A stretch of DNA of 64,000 bases from positions 6,365 through 70,364 of the forward strand of contig DKDJ01000001.1 in the NCBI GenBank assembly GCA_002451795.1. The letters run 5' to 3'. A program made the translations under genes and the position numbers. The notes under the pieces were generated by a model that saw only the letters and a program-made list of their open reading frames with translations, made no database searches and was not told the origin of the DNA. The DNA is from Bacteroidales bacterium UBA6851. Its GTDB lineage: Bacteria > Bacteroidota > Bacteroidia > Bacteroidales > UBA932. Below, one piece after another: positions 15,168 through 23,373 of this stretch (position 1 is the first letter of the stretch; each line of letters opens with the position of its first letter).

Positions 15168-16580
15168 TTACTCTGACACATTGACAACAAACCTGTCGAA
15201 GAAATCAAGGAAATATGGCCAGTTTGGTCCTGGCTCATGCCCGCCATCATGCATTCTAAACGCCAGACATCCACCCATCAGTCCGACATTGACACCAGGG
15301 AAAATATCAGTGCGCACACATACGGATTCATCTTTTTCTTCACCATATCCATAAGACAAGCCACGGCCTCCAAGAAGTTCATAAACTGGGGAAGCAAGTG
15401 TAGTGCAGATGTACATTCCCATAATGTCCTGCCATCTATCAGCTAAAGGCAGGCCTCCACTAATAAGTATCGGACGAGGAGCGCATAGGGCAAGTAATTC
15501 GTGCTGATCCACTGGCATATCCGAAGCATTCAAAGGATCCGCAGCATACTTCAGGAAATTACCGGCCATCCAATGATACTCGCTGCCAGCTGCTATATTT
15601 TCCACTGTTTCACCGCAATAACGTCGCCAAGGAGCAGCCCCACCCTTACCGGAAGATGACACAAATGCAGATGCTATACGCTCATCAAATGCAGCGGCGA
15701 CAAGGGCAGTCTTACCATAACGGGAGTTACCCTCCACTGCCACTTTCGACGCGTCAAACAAAGGTTCCGTCTCAAAGTAGTCAACCAGTTTGGAAGCGCC
15801 CCATGCCCACGCACGTATAACACCCCATTCATCCGGATTCCTGTAATTTCCATGATTACACAGACCGATAATTCCATTTCTCAGGCCATGTCCCCCATCC
15901 GCCTGATACGACGTCGGCACAATAGTACATGCAGCCCATCCTCTTTCCACCACCTGCTCTTTCCATGGCTTATTTTTCGCTCCCTGAGGGGCAGCCATGC
16001 TGAAATTGCCCAGCATGTAACTGAACTCCATTATCACAGGGATATTCCGGCCTGCTTTCTCGGGCCAGACCACCTCAGCCTGAATAGTCACGCTGACTGA
16101 AGGATACTCACTATTGTCAACCTCACCGGCAAGCTGCCTTGAGATACAAGGTACATTCCCTATGAGAGTATGCTCCTCCTTGACAACGCGCCAGGATACA
16201 GAAGGCACAGAAGACGGGATATGCCCATAGAACTCATCCTCAAACACCTTCACCAGTTCAGGTCTACGCTTGCCAAACCACATCTTACTGTTCTTCACCT
16301 TCTTTCCATCAAAGGTCACAAGAGGGTCAGGATAGTTCAGATACGGGTTTGCAATAAACTCATCATAATTAGCCCCAATAACAGGATCCGTGGAATAGCC
16401 ATCCTTGCCGGGACGGAGTTCCTTAAGGCCAAGTTTTGACTTCATATCAGCATAATCGGCTGACGTAAGTGCATTAAGGCTATCTCTATTAACTTTCGGA
16501 AACATCATCTGTGCTTCAGCAATACCAGCAGAAGCCCAAAGGCAGTTCACCATGACCGCCATAATTAATTTAGTATTCAT
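15168..16580 (-). CDS. CE15-like glucuronoyl/acetylxylan esterase, secreted
   Basis: A 470-residue alpha/beta-hydrolase with signal peptide (MNTKLIMAVMVNCLWASAG). The nucleophile motif is EGNSRYGK (Ser286 from this start), the CE15 variant GxSRxGK, followed by ALVAAAFDERI; VDQHELLALCAPRP (about 357-370) and the final DGGHEPGPNW with the catalytic His near the C-terminus fit the same family. CE15 enzymes cut ester bonds between lignin or other groups and glucuronic acid on xylan. The start at 16580 was chosen because the ATG ten codons upstream precedes the signal peptide with polar residues. No sugar-utilisation genes (SusC/D) are next to it, so it stands alone. Confidence 0.8.
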   Translation of the reverse strand: MNTKLIMAVMVNCLWASAGIAEAQMMFPKVNRDSLNALTSADYADMKSKLGLKELRPGKDGYSTDPVIGANYDEFIANPYLNYPDPLVTFDGKKVKNSKMWFGKRRPELVKVFEDEFYGHIPSSVPSVSWRVVKEEHTLIGNVPCISRQLAGEVDNSEYPSVSVTIQAEVVWPEKAGRNIPVIMEFSYMLGNFSMAAPQGAKNKPWKEQVVERGWAACTIVPTSYQADGGHGLRNGIIGLCNHGNYRNPDEWGVIRAWAWGASKLVDYFETEPLFDASKVAVEGNSRYGKTALVAAAFDERIASAFVSSSGKGGAAPWRRYCGETVENIAAGSEYHWMAGNFLKYAADPLNASDMPVDQHELLALCAPRPILISGGLPLADRWQDIMGMYICTTLASPVYELLGGRGLSYGYGEEKDESVCVRTDIFPGVNVGLMGGCLAFRMHDGGHEPGPNWPYFLDFFDRFVVNVSE

Positions 16581-16688
16581 CGTGTCATTGATTTTGTGAC
16601 GAAGCGCCAATTTAGGTCAAATCAACGGCATTTACAACACATGTCTTCAGTTTTTGGTATCGGAATATATTTTATGCCCGTTAATTAT

Positions 16689-16696
16689 TATATTTG
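16689..16696 (+). promoter_or_regulatory. -7 box TATATTTG for pgi
   Basis: Exact TAnnTTTG match 44 bases before the pgi ATG. No TTTG is found at the expected distance upstream. Confidence 0.45.
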
Positions 16697-16740
16697 TCTC
16701 AAATTAAAAAGTTCCGCATATAATCAATTCAATCATCAAT

Positions 16741-18078
16741 ATGGTAAAAGTCAACATTGAAGGCTGCAAACCATTTGTCAATGCAGCAGATTATAAAAAC
16801 TTTCAGCAGAAAGCATTGAGTGCTTTCGATGTACTTCAGAGCGAAAAGGGTGCCGGCAATGACTTTCTCGGATGGAAGACCCTCCCCATAGACATTCCAG
16901 AGACCCTACTCTGCGAGTTCGATCATATCCGTGATTCATGGAGGGACAAAGGGATCAACCTCGTAGTCGTCATAGGCATCGGAGGCTCATACCTCGGAGC
17001 CCGCTGTGCCATAGAAGCTCTCTCTCACAGTTTTGTACGTCCGACAGATACCCCACAGATTGTCTATGCTGGGAACAACCTCTCAGAAGACTATTTGGCG
17101 GAACTTCTGGACCTCGCAAAAGAACGGAATACAGCATGCGTGGTAATATCCAAGTCTGGCACCACTACTGAGCCAGCCGTGGCTTTCCGCATCATAAAGA
17201 GTCATATTGAATCCAAATACGGCAGAGTCGAAGCCGCAGAGCGCATAGTTGCCATCACCGATGCCCATAAGGGAGCACTGAAGACTCTTTCCAATATGGA
17301 AGGATACAAAACATTCGTTGTTCCAGATAACGTCGGAGGGAGGTATTCAGTCCTGACTCCTGTGGGACTTCTTCCTATAGCGCTCGCCGGATTTGACATA
17401 CGAGCAATGCTCCGCGGAGCCGCATCCCAGAGAGAAGCCCTGCTCACACGCTCTGAAGAAAACGATGCCGTCAAATATGCTGCCATGCGCAACCTTCTTT
17501 ACTCTGAAAACGGAAAGAAAGTGGAGATTCTTGTGACTTTCAATCCCAAATTTCAGTACCTGGGCGAATGGTGGAAGCAACTATACGGTGAATCCGAAGG
17601 AAAGGACGGCAAGGGAATATTCCCAGCATCAGTGGTATGCACCACAGACCTTCACTCCATGGGTCAGTTCATCCAAGAGGGAGAAAGAATCATGTTCGAA
17701 ACCACCATCAAGGTTGAGCAGCCTGCCCGCAAAGTAGTGATCGGGAGCGACGAGCAGAACCTTGATCAGCTTAACTACCTCGCAGGTCAGAGAGTTGAGC
17801 ACTGCAACGCCATGGCTCAGTTAGGTACAAAACTCGCTCATATTGACGGAGGAGTACCACAGATAGAACTCAGTATAGAAAAAATCGATGAGGAAAACCT
17901 CGGTGCCATCTTCTATTTCTTCGAGTTTGCATGTGGAGTGAGCGCCTATACACTCGGGATTAATCCATTCAACCAGCCAGGAGTTGAGGCGTACAAGAAG
18001 AATATGTTCGCTCTTTTGCGCAAGCCTGGGTACGAATCACAGACTGAGGAGATACTCAAACGGCTGAATCAGCAATAA
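16741..18078 (+). CDS. pgi: Glucose-6-phosphate isomerase
   Basis: A 445-residue glycolytic enzyme interconverting glucose-6-phosphate and fructose-6-phosphate. The sugar-phosphate site motifs are seen: IGIGGSYLGAR (about 77-87), ISKSGTTTEPA (about 136-146), the PGI signature-like segment with GESEGKDGKGIFP, and FNQPGVEAYK near residue 410. The length is that of the shorter bacterial form. It is a single-gene unit closed by a strong terminator. Confidence 0.96.
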   Translation: MVKVNIEGCKPFVNAADYKNFQQKALSAFDVLQSEKGAGNDFLGWKTLPIDIPETLLCEFDHIRDSWRDKGINLVVVIGIGGSYLGARCAIEALSHSFVRPTDTPQIVYAGNNLSEDYLAELLDLAKERNTACVVISKSGTTTEPAVAFRIIKSHIESKYGRVEAAERIVAITDAHKGALKTLSNMEGYKTFVVPDNVGGRYSVLTPVGLLPIALAGFDIRAMLRGAASQREALLTRSEENDAVKYAAMRNLLYSENGKKVEILVTFNPKFQYLGEWWKQLYGESEGKDGKGIFPASVVCTTDLHSMGQFIQEGERIMFETTIKVEQPARKVVIGSDEQNLDQLNYLAGQRVEHCNAMAQLGTKLAHIDGGVPQIELSIEKIDEENLGAIFYFFEFACGVSAYTLGINPFNQPGVEAYKKNMFALLRKPGYESQTEEILKRLNQQ

Positions 18079-18106
18079 CCTGCAAATCAACACGAAAAAA
18101 CATTTG

Positions 18107-18137
18107 ACGGCCTTCCCGCACATAGGAGGGCCGTTTC
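18107..18137 (+). terminator. Terminator of pgi
   Basis: Stem ACGGCCTTCC (18107-18116) / GGAGGGCCGT (18125-18134) with one G-T pair and an eight-base loop, followed by TTCGTT. An outer A-rich/T-rich flank would allow weak use by the convergent gene. Confidence 0.75.
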
Positions 18138-18138
18138 G

Positions 18139-19269
18139 TTATTTAAACTGATACTCAGCGACGTTTTTGAGACCTGGCATTCCGAAATAGGATTCGACCA
18201 GGTCTCCTTTTATATATAGTTGGCGTCCTTTAACCGTAGGATTGTCTGAGAGATTCAGTTCATCACGTATATCACCTGACTTGAGTTCCACGCTTATGCA
18301 ATACTGAGGGTCATCCGTAAACGCACGCGGAGCAAGAATCACATTAGTCTTCTTGGTGAAGGGAGGCTCAAATGCATATTTTCCGGTACTTGTCGCCACA
18401 CCCACCACATACCCATATACCCACACATCTTTCTGCGGAGCAAAATCTATTGCTTCCATAACAGAGTATGCATTCTCAATATACGATGCGTCCCTATCTC
18501 CAAACACAAACTCCTCCCTACTCCAGACTCGGCTTGTATCTGTGCTAACCGAAATTCTGCTGCCCTGCGCGGCATCCAATCCTGCAGACACTACCACTTC
18601 CAGCATCTGCCCTTCAGAAAGATGACGGCCAAAAAGCCCTTTAGTACCGGAATCATCAATATAGTTCACAGCAACACGGCCCGAAGGGAAAAAGGCATAG
18701 CGGGATTCGTCATACTCACACTCAAGACTCCCCGACTCACAAGCCAACACGAACTTTCCGTCAGGGAAGGAATCCCGAAATGAGCCATCCGTCACAAGTC
18801 TAAGCCCACCATTCACCTGCCGACACAAAAGTCTAACACTTGCAGACTGATTTTCCTTTATCATCACCACCTGAGTATCACCGAACTGAGGGGTATCATA
18901 TTCCGGCTTTACAAACTCACGCGACTTGGCACTGACAATATAACTGCCAGGTTTCAGGTCAAACCTCTCTGGAGAATCGCCGAATCTTCCATAATAAACG
19001 GACTTCCCTGAAGCACTCTTGACATCGAGTATAAAGTCATCCTTGTCTGGAATCGCGGCATCAGTCAGAGAAGGAAGGCCGGTAAATGAAGAGTAGAGAG
19101 CATCATCAGCAACTGACACAGTCAAAGAACAAGAAGGTGTTACGAAAAGACCACTGCAAGAACTCCACAACGACATCATTATCATCAGAACAGCCATACA
19201 TGCAAAAATCCCCCCGATGGCCGGGAATCCGCCTCGCAGACCCCGAGCAGAAAACCTAAAGCTTTTCAT
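18139..19269 (-). CDS. DUF4493/DUF6359-like envelope protein
   Basis: A 376-residue protein with a long hydrophobic N-terminus (about 18-40) ending SSCSG, a probable lipoprotein signal. The N-terminal half looks like DUF4493: SCSLTVSV, then DDFILDVKSASGK and FDLKPGSYIVSA. The C-terminal third looks like DUF6359, an OB-fold-like domain: VWVYGYVVGVATSTG, then TNVILA, then LKSGDIRDELNLSDNP and the closing KNVAEYQF. Both families are common in Bacteroidales envelope proteins of unknown role. It stands alone between pgi (convergent) and the small-RNA candidate (divergent). Confidence 0.7.
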   Translation of the reverse strand: MKSFRFSARGLRGGFPAIGGIFACMAVLMIMMSLWSSCSGLFVTPSCSLTVSVADDALYSSFTGLPSLTDAAIPDKDDFILDVKSASGKSVYYGRFGDSPERFDLKPGSYIVSAKSREFVKPEYDTPQFGDTQVVMIKENQSASVRLLCRQVNGGLRLVTDGSFRDSFPDGKFVLACESGSLECEYDESRYAFFPSGRVAVNYIDDSGTKGLFGRHLSEGQMLEVVVSAGLDAAQGSRISVSTDTSRVWSREEFVFGDRDASYIENAYSVMEAIDFAPQKDVWVYGYVVGVATSTGKYAFEPPFTKKTNVILAPRAFTDDPQYCISVELKSGDIRDELNLSDNPTVKGRQLYIKGDLVESYFGMPGLKNVAEYQFK

Positions 19270-19285
19270 AGCAACAATTTTCCGC

Positions 19286-19316
19286 CAAACATACGGCAGA
19301 ATTTCATAAATTCAAG
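19286..19316 (-). promoter_or_regulatory. Promoter of the DUF4493-like gene
   Basis: On the minus strand TATGTTTG (19286-19293) is an exact -7 box and CTTG (19313-19316) a near -33 box at a 19-base spacing. It ends 16 bases before the ATG. Confidence 0.5.
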
Positions 19317-19410
19317 CAAAGAAAAAGACAAATACAGGAATATTATTGCAGCAAAAAAACATTCGCAACAAATTTTGTTATAAAAAAAAGATTAATTTTT
19401 CCCTTAAATA

Positions 19411-19441
19411 TTTGTAATCACAAAATAAATCTCTATATTTG
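19411..19441 (+). promoter_or_regulatory. Promoter of small-RNA candidate
   Basis: TTTG at 19411-19414 and TATATTTG at 19434-19441 with a 19-base spacer match the Bacteroidetes promoter perfectly, but no protein gene follows on this strand before a terminator about 40-70 bases downstream. Confidence 0.75.
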
Positions 19442-19447
19442 CATCGA

Positions 19448-19521
19448 AGTTTTTCATAGTTTAAGTTTAGGTTAAGAAGCCCCTCCCCTCGCAGTGATGC
19501 AAGGGGGGGGGTAGTTTTTTA
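19448..19521 (+). ncRNA. Small RNA candidate (about 70 nt)
   Basis: Between a full promoter (19411-19441) and a very strong terminator (19480-19520) lies a transcript of roughly 70 bases. It has an unstructured, U-rich 5' part (19448-19478) and a C-rich/G-rich terminator stem capped by a GTGA tetraloop. No ATG-started frame exists within it. Its last few bases reach into the 3' end of the minus-strand M28-like gene, whose stop is at 19519. No Rfam family is recognised by eye. It could be a base-pairing regulator or the leftover 5' end of an attenuated transcript; the absence of a same-strand gene for nearly 1 kb favours the former. Confidence 0.55.
19480..19520 (+). terminator. Terminator with GNRA loop ending the small RNA
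   Basis: Ten base pairs between CCCCTCCCCT (19480-19489) and AGGGGGGGGG (19502-19511), one C/A mismatch, then GCA/TGC closing a GTGA tetraloop, followed by TAGTTTTTT. A textbook intrinsic terminator. Confidence 0.85.
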
Positions 19522-20433
19522 TGAAATCAGTGACATAATCCATTTAAAAATAAAGGTGATTCTCTTCTTCAGGACCGGAATGTCAAGACTTTGAACGGTA
19601 TCTGTGACCTTGTTGGTATCCATGGTGATACCGGAAGTAAACATAACTGAAGGGATACCGTTCTCCACAAACCATCGCTGATCACTTATCTTACGATAAA
19701 ATAAATCAGTGAAAGTACTGCTGCCATAATAGTCATAGCCGAGATCCAGTCCGATTCCCCTGTTGGCATTATCCATACCGAAGAAAAATTCCGCTCCCCC
19801 GAGCGCCATAAGATAGTCAGGGCGAGACTGGCGAAGCGGCGAGGCAGAAGACCCCATAGTATCAAGATTCACAAGAAGCGTTACATCCTGATTTGTCATA
19901 CCACTTTCAAGAAATGCCTTAGAACCCAGAAGTCCGGCATTATGAGCATCAAAAGCCACGAAAACAATACCAGTATCCCCCTTGCAGAATTCAGGAAGGG
20001 AGCAGGCGAGAGAGAGCAGCGCCCCTACTCCGGAAGCATTGGAGTCCGCACACGGATATACAGTACCGTCAAGCACTCCAAGTCCGTCATAATAAGCACC
20101 TATCACGATATATTTTCTGAACCATCCCTGAGTTACCCCTATCACATTATGGCCAGTTCGTCCACCGCAGTCAAATGACTGCACAGATGTTCTGAGCCCT
20201 GCATTTTTAAACTCCCGAAGAAGAAAGAACGTAACACTCTGACAAGAAGCAGAGCCTGTAGCACGGCCCAAATGAGTGGAATCTGTAAGAAATAATAAAT
20301 CCTGTTCAAGTCGCGGCCACGGACCCGGTTCGTTCCCGCTATCCTGAATACCACTATTAGAAGCCATGGTTTCGACACCAGGCCACAAAAACAACATCAA
20401 TGAGAAAAGAAGAAAAATCAATCTGCGCATCAA
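19519..20433 (-). CDS. M28-family peptidase homologue with altered metal site
   Basis: A 304-residue secreted protein (signal peptide ending ETMAS) with the overall M28 aminopeptidase layout: GAYYDG (112-117) where GAHYDH is expected, CADSNASG (128-135) for GADDNASG, AFDAHN (160-165) for AFDAEE, and NLDTMG (189-194) for NLDMIG. Thus the first zinc His is Tyr, and the two glutamates that act as base and metal ligand are His and Asn. The late His ligand is also not obvious (ITMDTNKVTDT). Zinc peptidase activity is unlikely; a binding role is more plausible. An in-frame intact core over 300 residues argues against a pseudogene. Confidence 0.75.
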   Translation of the reverse strand: MMRRLIFLLFSLMLFLWPGVETMASNSGIQDSGNEPGPWPRLEQDLLFLTDSTHLGRATGSASCQSVTFFLLREFKNAGLRTSVQSFDCGGRTGHNVIGVTQGWFRKYIVIGAYYDGLGVLDGTVYPCADSNASGVGALLSLACSLPEFCKGDTGIVFVAFDAHNAGLLGSKAFLESGMTNQDVTLLVNLDTMGSSASPLRQSRPDYLMALGGAEFFFGMDNANRGIGLDLGYDYYGSSTFTDLFYRKISDQRWFVENGIPSVMFTSGITMDTNKVTDTVQSLDIPVLKKRITFIFKWIMSLIS

Positions 20434-20451
20434 CTAGGAGCGATATTTGTT

Positions 20452-20459
20452 TATCTTTG
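20452..20459 (+). promoter_or_regulatory. -7 box TATCTTTG for the TPR gene
   Basis: Exact TAnnTTTG match 22 bases before the ATG at 20482. No clear -33 partner. Confidence 0.45.
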
Positions 20460-20481
20460 TGGGTTAACTACTGCAAAAGTA

Positions 20482-22458
20482 ATGAAAAAAAACATACTCA
20501 CCATAGTTTTATCTCTTCTGTTCGCCATCAATGCGTCTGCGCAGTACGATAAGGACGTATTCATGTGGCGAGGACGGAACGCATTGTCCGAGGGGAGGTA
20601 CGCCAATGCCATCGAGCAATTCAACGTCCTCACAAGGCTGGACAGCACAGACTACTGGAGTTTTTTCTTCAGAGGCATCGCCAAATACAATCTTGGTGAC
20701 TTTCGCGGAGCTGACAAGGATTTTAATACGTCCATCAGACTTAATCCCGTATTCACAAACGGATACCACTACCGGGCTATCACAAGAAGCCAAACAGGAG
20801 ACATAGACGGAGCCTACGAGGACTTTGACAAGGCGTTGAGCCTTAGGCCTGGGCTATACGGCATCTATTTTTCCAGAGGAGTCACTTGCTTTCTTGCACA
20901 GAACTTCGAAGCTGCATTATCCAACTTCGACTACTACATCAGGAAAGAGCCCAAAGACCCGTCTGCATACCTCAACCGCGGTGCGACATACTTGTTTCTT
21001 AGAGATACTACCAAAGCCCTTGCAGACTACAACCAGGCTATCAAACTTGACAGATACGAGCCTGAAGGATACGTAAGAAGGGCGAGGATTCACTCGGACC
21101 GGAAAGAGTATTCCGAAGCAGTCAAGGACCTGGACATGGCCATTGGCCTAGATTCGACAAGCACCTTCGCCTATTTCAATAGGGCGCTGATTAACTTTGA
21201 GCTAAAGCACTACAACGAAGCCATGTCAGATTTCAATATCGTATTGAAACAAGACCCAGGCAACGCGCTCACGTTATACAACAGAAGCCTTATATACGCG
21301 CATGTAGGAGAATACGAGAAGGCTATTGACGACCTCGACAGGGTCATAAACATAAACCCGGGCAATGTACTTGCCCATTACAACAGAGCCGCCGTATTTG
21401 TAGAAATGAACCGCCTGGAAGACGCACTCGAGGATTACAACAAATCCATTGAACTATACCCGGATTTTGCTAAAGCATACCTCAACCGCTCCTATGTGGA
21501 GAACCTTCTTGGGAGACAGCGCGAATCCAAGGCAGACTATCTCATAGCGCAGCAGAAAGTCAAGGAATACCGCGAAAAGGGATCAAATGCATCTCTTGCA
21601 GACACCACAAGAAGATACGACTCCCTGATTGCGCTTGATGCAGATTTTGCCAAGAAAGACTTCAACAACGAGTTACTGCAGCATAGGGATATAGACATAA
21701 AATTACAGCCTCTATACCGCTTCACGTTGTCAAACGACAAAGCGGACAAGGGCAATATCATAACCCGCAGATACGAAAATGCGCTCATAGACAGATTCCT
21801 GCAGATGATGCCTCTCAATGCTGTTGTCAACAATCACATCCTTCCGGGAAGCAAAGAGCTTGTAATAGCACAAGGGGCTGAAGGGTACTTCGCCAAAGGT
21901 CTTCAGGAGCTAGAGAACAGACAGTTCAACAACGCCCTTGAGTGGTTCGACAAAGCCATCAAGGCGGCAGACAACGAAGAGTCCAAGGACAAGTATTCCC
22001 GTTACTACAAGGCCTTCTATCTCATGAACAGAGGCGTACTGAAAGCGGAGATGATTGACTTCATCGCCTCTCTCGAAGGCAATGTCCAGACTCTTTCCAT
22101 GGACACGGAGGGCACCACACGGGCAAGAGTCAGCGACAGAGTGGCGAGAAGCTATGACTACTCCGAAGCCATAGCTGATATCAAGGCGGCTCTGGACATA
22201 CTTCCAGACATTCCATACTTATACTTCGACCTCGGCAACTTACACTGCTTGTCCTCTGATATGGTAAGCGCCATAGAAGACTACGATATGGCCCTCAAAC
22301 TCTACCCAGAGATGGGCGAGGCGCATTTCAACCGTGGGCTGGTACTTATCTATCTTAAAGACAAAGAAAAAGGATGCATTGACCTATCACGTGCCGGAGA
22401 ACTCGGAATCGGGGATGCCTATAGTGTAATTTCGAAATACTGCGACGACAATGAGTAG
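20482..22458 (+). CDS. Secreted tetratricopeptide-repeat protein
   Basis: A 658-residue protein with signal peptide (MKKNILTIVLSLLFAINASAQ) and about a dozen tetratricopeptide repeats, each about 34 residues with the usual Y..RG..Y..LG....A..D...A....P pattern, between residues 25 and 335 and again from about 470 to the end; the middle part (about 340-460) is less regular and rich in charged residues. TPR arrays bind other proteins; in the periplasm of Bacteroidetes they often organise envelope complexes. The partner is unknown. It overlaps the following WalJ-like gene by eight bases. Confidence 0.85.
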   Translation: MKKNILTIVLSLLFAINASAQYDKDVFMWRGRNALSEGRYANAIEQFNVLTRLDSTDYWSFFFRGIAKYNLGDFRGADKDFNTSIRLNPVFTNGYHYRAITRSQTGDIDGAYEDFDKALSLRPGLYGIYFSRGVTCFLAQNFEAALSNFDYYIRKEPKDPSAYLNRGATYLFLRDTTKALADYNQAIKLDRYEPEGYVRRARIHSDRKEYSEAVKDLDMAIGLDSTSTFAYFNRALINFELKHYNEAMSDFNIVLKQDPGNALTLYNRSLIYAHVGEYEKAIDDLDRVININPGNVLAHYNRAAVFVEMNRLEDALEDYNKSIELYPDFAKAYLNRSYVENLLGRQRESKADYLIAQQKVKEYREKGSNASLADTTRRYDSLIALDADFAKKDFNNELLQHRDIDIKLQPLYRFTLSNDKADKGNIITRRYENALIDRFLQMMPLNAVVNNHILPGSKELVIAQGAEGYFAKGLQELENRQFNNALEWFDKAIKAADNEESKDKYSRYYKAFYLMNRGVLKAEMIDFIASLEGNVQTLSMDTEGTTRARVSDRVARSYDYSEAIADIKAALDILPDIPYLYFDLGNLHCLSSDMVSAIEDYDMALKLYPEMGEAHFNRGLVLIYLKDKEKGCIDLSRAGELGIGDAYSVISKYCDDNE

Positions 22459-23257
22459 TATAAGATTCAAGTCATTATCATCTGGCAGTTGCGGAAACTG
22501 CTATTTCATAGGCATTTTCGAAGATGACCTCACTTGCAGGTGTTCAGTACTCGTGGATGCAGGTGTAAGCCCAAGACGTCTAAAAAAAGAATTATCCAAA
22601 GATAATATTCCGTTGGAAAGCATATCCGGAATATTAGTCACTCACGACCACTATGACCATATACGATCTCTTGGTTCGTACTGCAAACATCTTGAAAGTC
22701 CAGTATGGGTAACCCCACGTCTATCAGGTGCTCTCACCAGAGTCTACACCATAGGAGAGCATTATGCACTCCGCAGAAAAGTTCTCGAGCAGGGCTGGAA
22801 CGAAATCAGCGGAAATGACATCATGGCCAGATACTTCACCGTCCCGCACGATGCAACTCAGACGGTAGGCTATGCCATTATGCTCGACGGGTATAAATTT
22901 GTAATAATGACAGATATCGGGCGCATGACGGACGAGGCTCTGAACCTCGCGTCACAGGCTGAAACCGTAGTTGTGGAATCAAATTATGACCCCGTCATGC
23001 TCAAGAACGGACCATATCCCCAAGACCTCCAGGACAGAATTAGAGGTGGATTCGGGCACTTGTCCAATGAAGAATGCGCCGCTGCCATCAAAGCCTTCAG
23101 CCACGACGGACTTAAAAACGTATTTTTATGCCATCTCAGCGAGCACAACAACACCCCCGAACTTGCGCATAAGTGCAGTCGCGCAGTGCTTGATCCCGAA
23201 GTAAGGCTTGTTCCACTTCCGCGGCAGAGCCCATCTGTCTGGTTCAACCTCCGATAG
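22451..23257 (+). CDS. Metallo-beta-lactamase fold hydrolase, WalJ/YycJ-like
   Basis: A 268-residue MBL-fold enzyme: N-terminal SLSSGSCGNCYFIG, the zinc-binding motif THDHYDHI (about residues 64-71), a later His (VPHDATQTVGY), an acidic ligand (MTDIG) and the final CHLSEHNN. The SSGSxGN start and overall length are typical of YycJ/WalJ proteins, presumed DNA exonucleases or nuclease-like hydrolases linked to cell-envelope or DNA-damage control in Firmicutes. The start overlaps the TPR gene by eight bases, suggesting translational coupling. Confidence 0.85.
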   Translation: MSSIRFKSLSSGSCGNCYFIGIFEDDLTCRCSVLVDAGVSPRRLKKELSKDNIPLESISGILVTHDHYDHIRSLGSYCKHLESPVWVTPRLSGALTRVYTIGEHYALRRKVLEQGWNEISGNDIMARYFTVPHDATQTVGYAIMLDGYKFVIMTDIGRMTDEALNLASQAETVVVESNYDPVMLKNGPYPQDLQDRIRGGFGHLSNEECAAAIKAFSHDGLKNVFLCHLSEHNNTPELAHKCSRAVLDPEVRLVPLPRQSPSVWFNLR

Positions 23258-23303
23258 CAAACAACACAAAGCCAAGTCCAAGACCCCTGGGCCCAGACTT
23301 AGA

Positions 23304-23335
23304 GTTGCTATATTCGGCATTTATTCGTAAATTTG
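23304..23335 (+). promoter_or_regulatory. Promoter of the MsbA-like exporter gene
   Basis: TAAATTTG at 23328-23335 is an exact -7 box and GTTG at 23304-23307 is a near -33 box with a 20-base spacer. The leader to the ATG at 23374 is about 30 bases. Confidence 0.55.
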
Positions 23336-23373
23336 TATAATCGTGCCGCTCCCAAGCGGGAAAACCCACCTGA

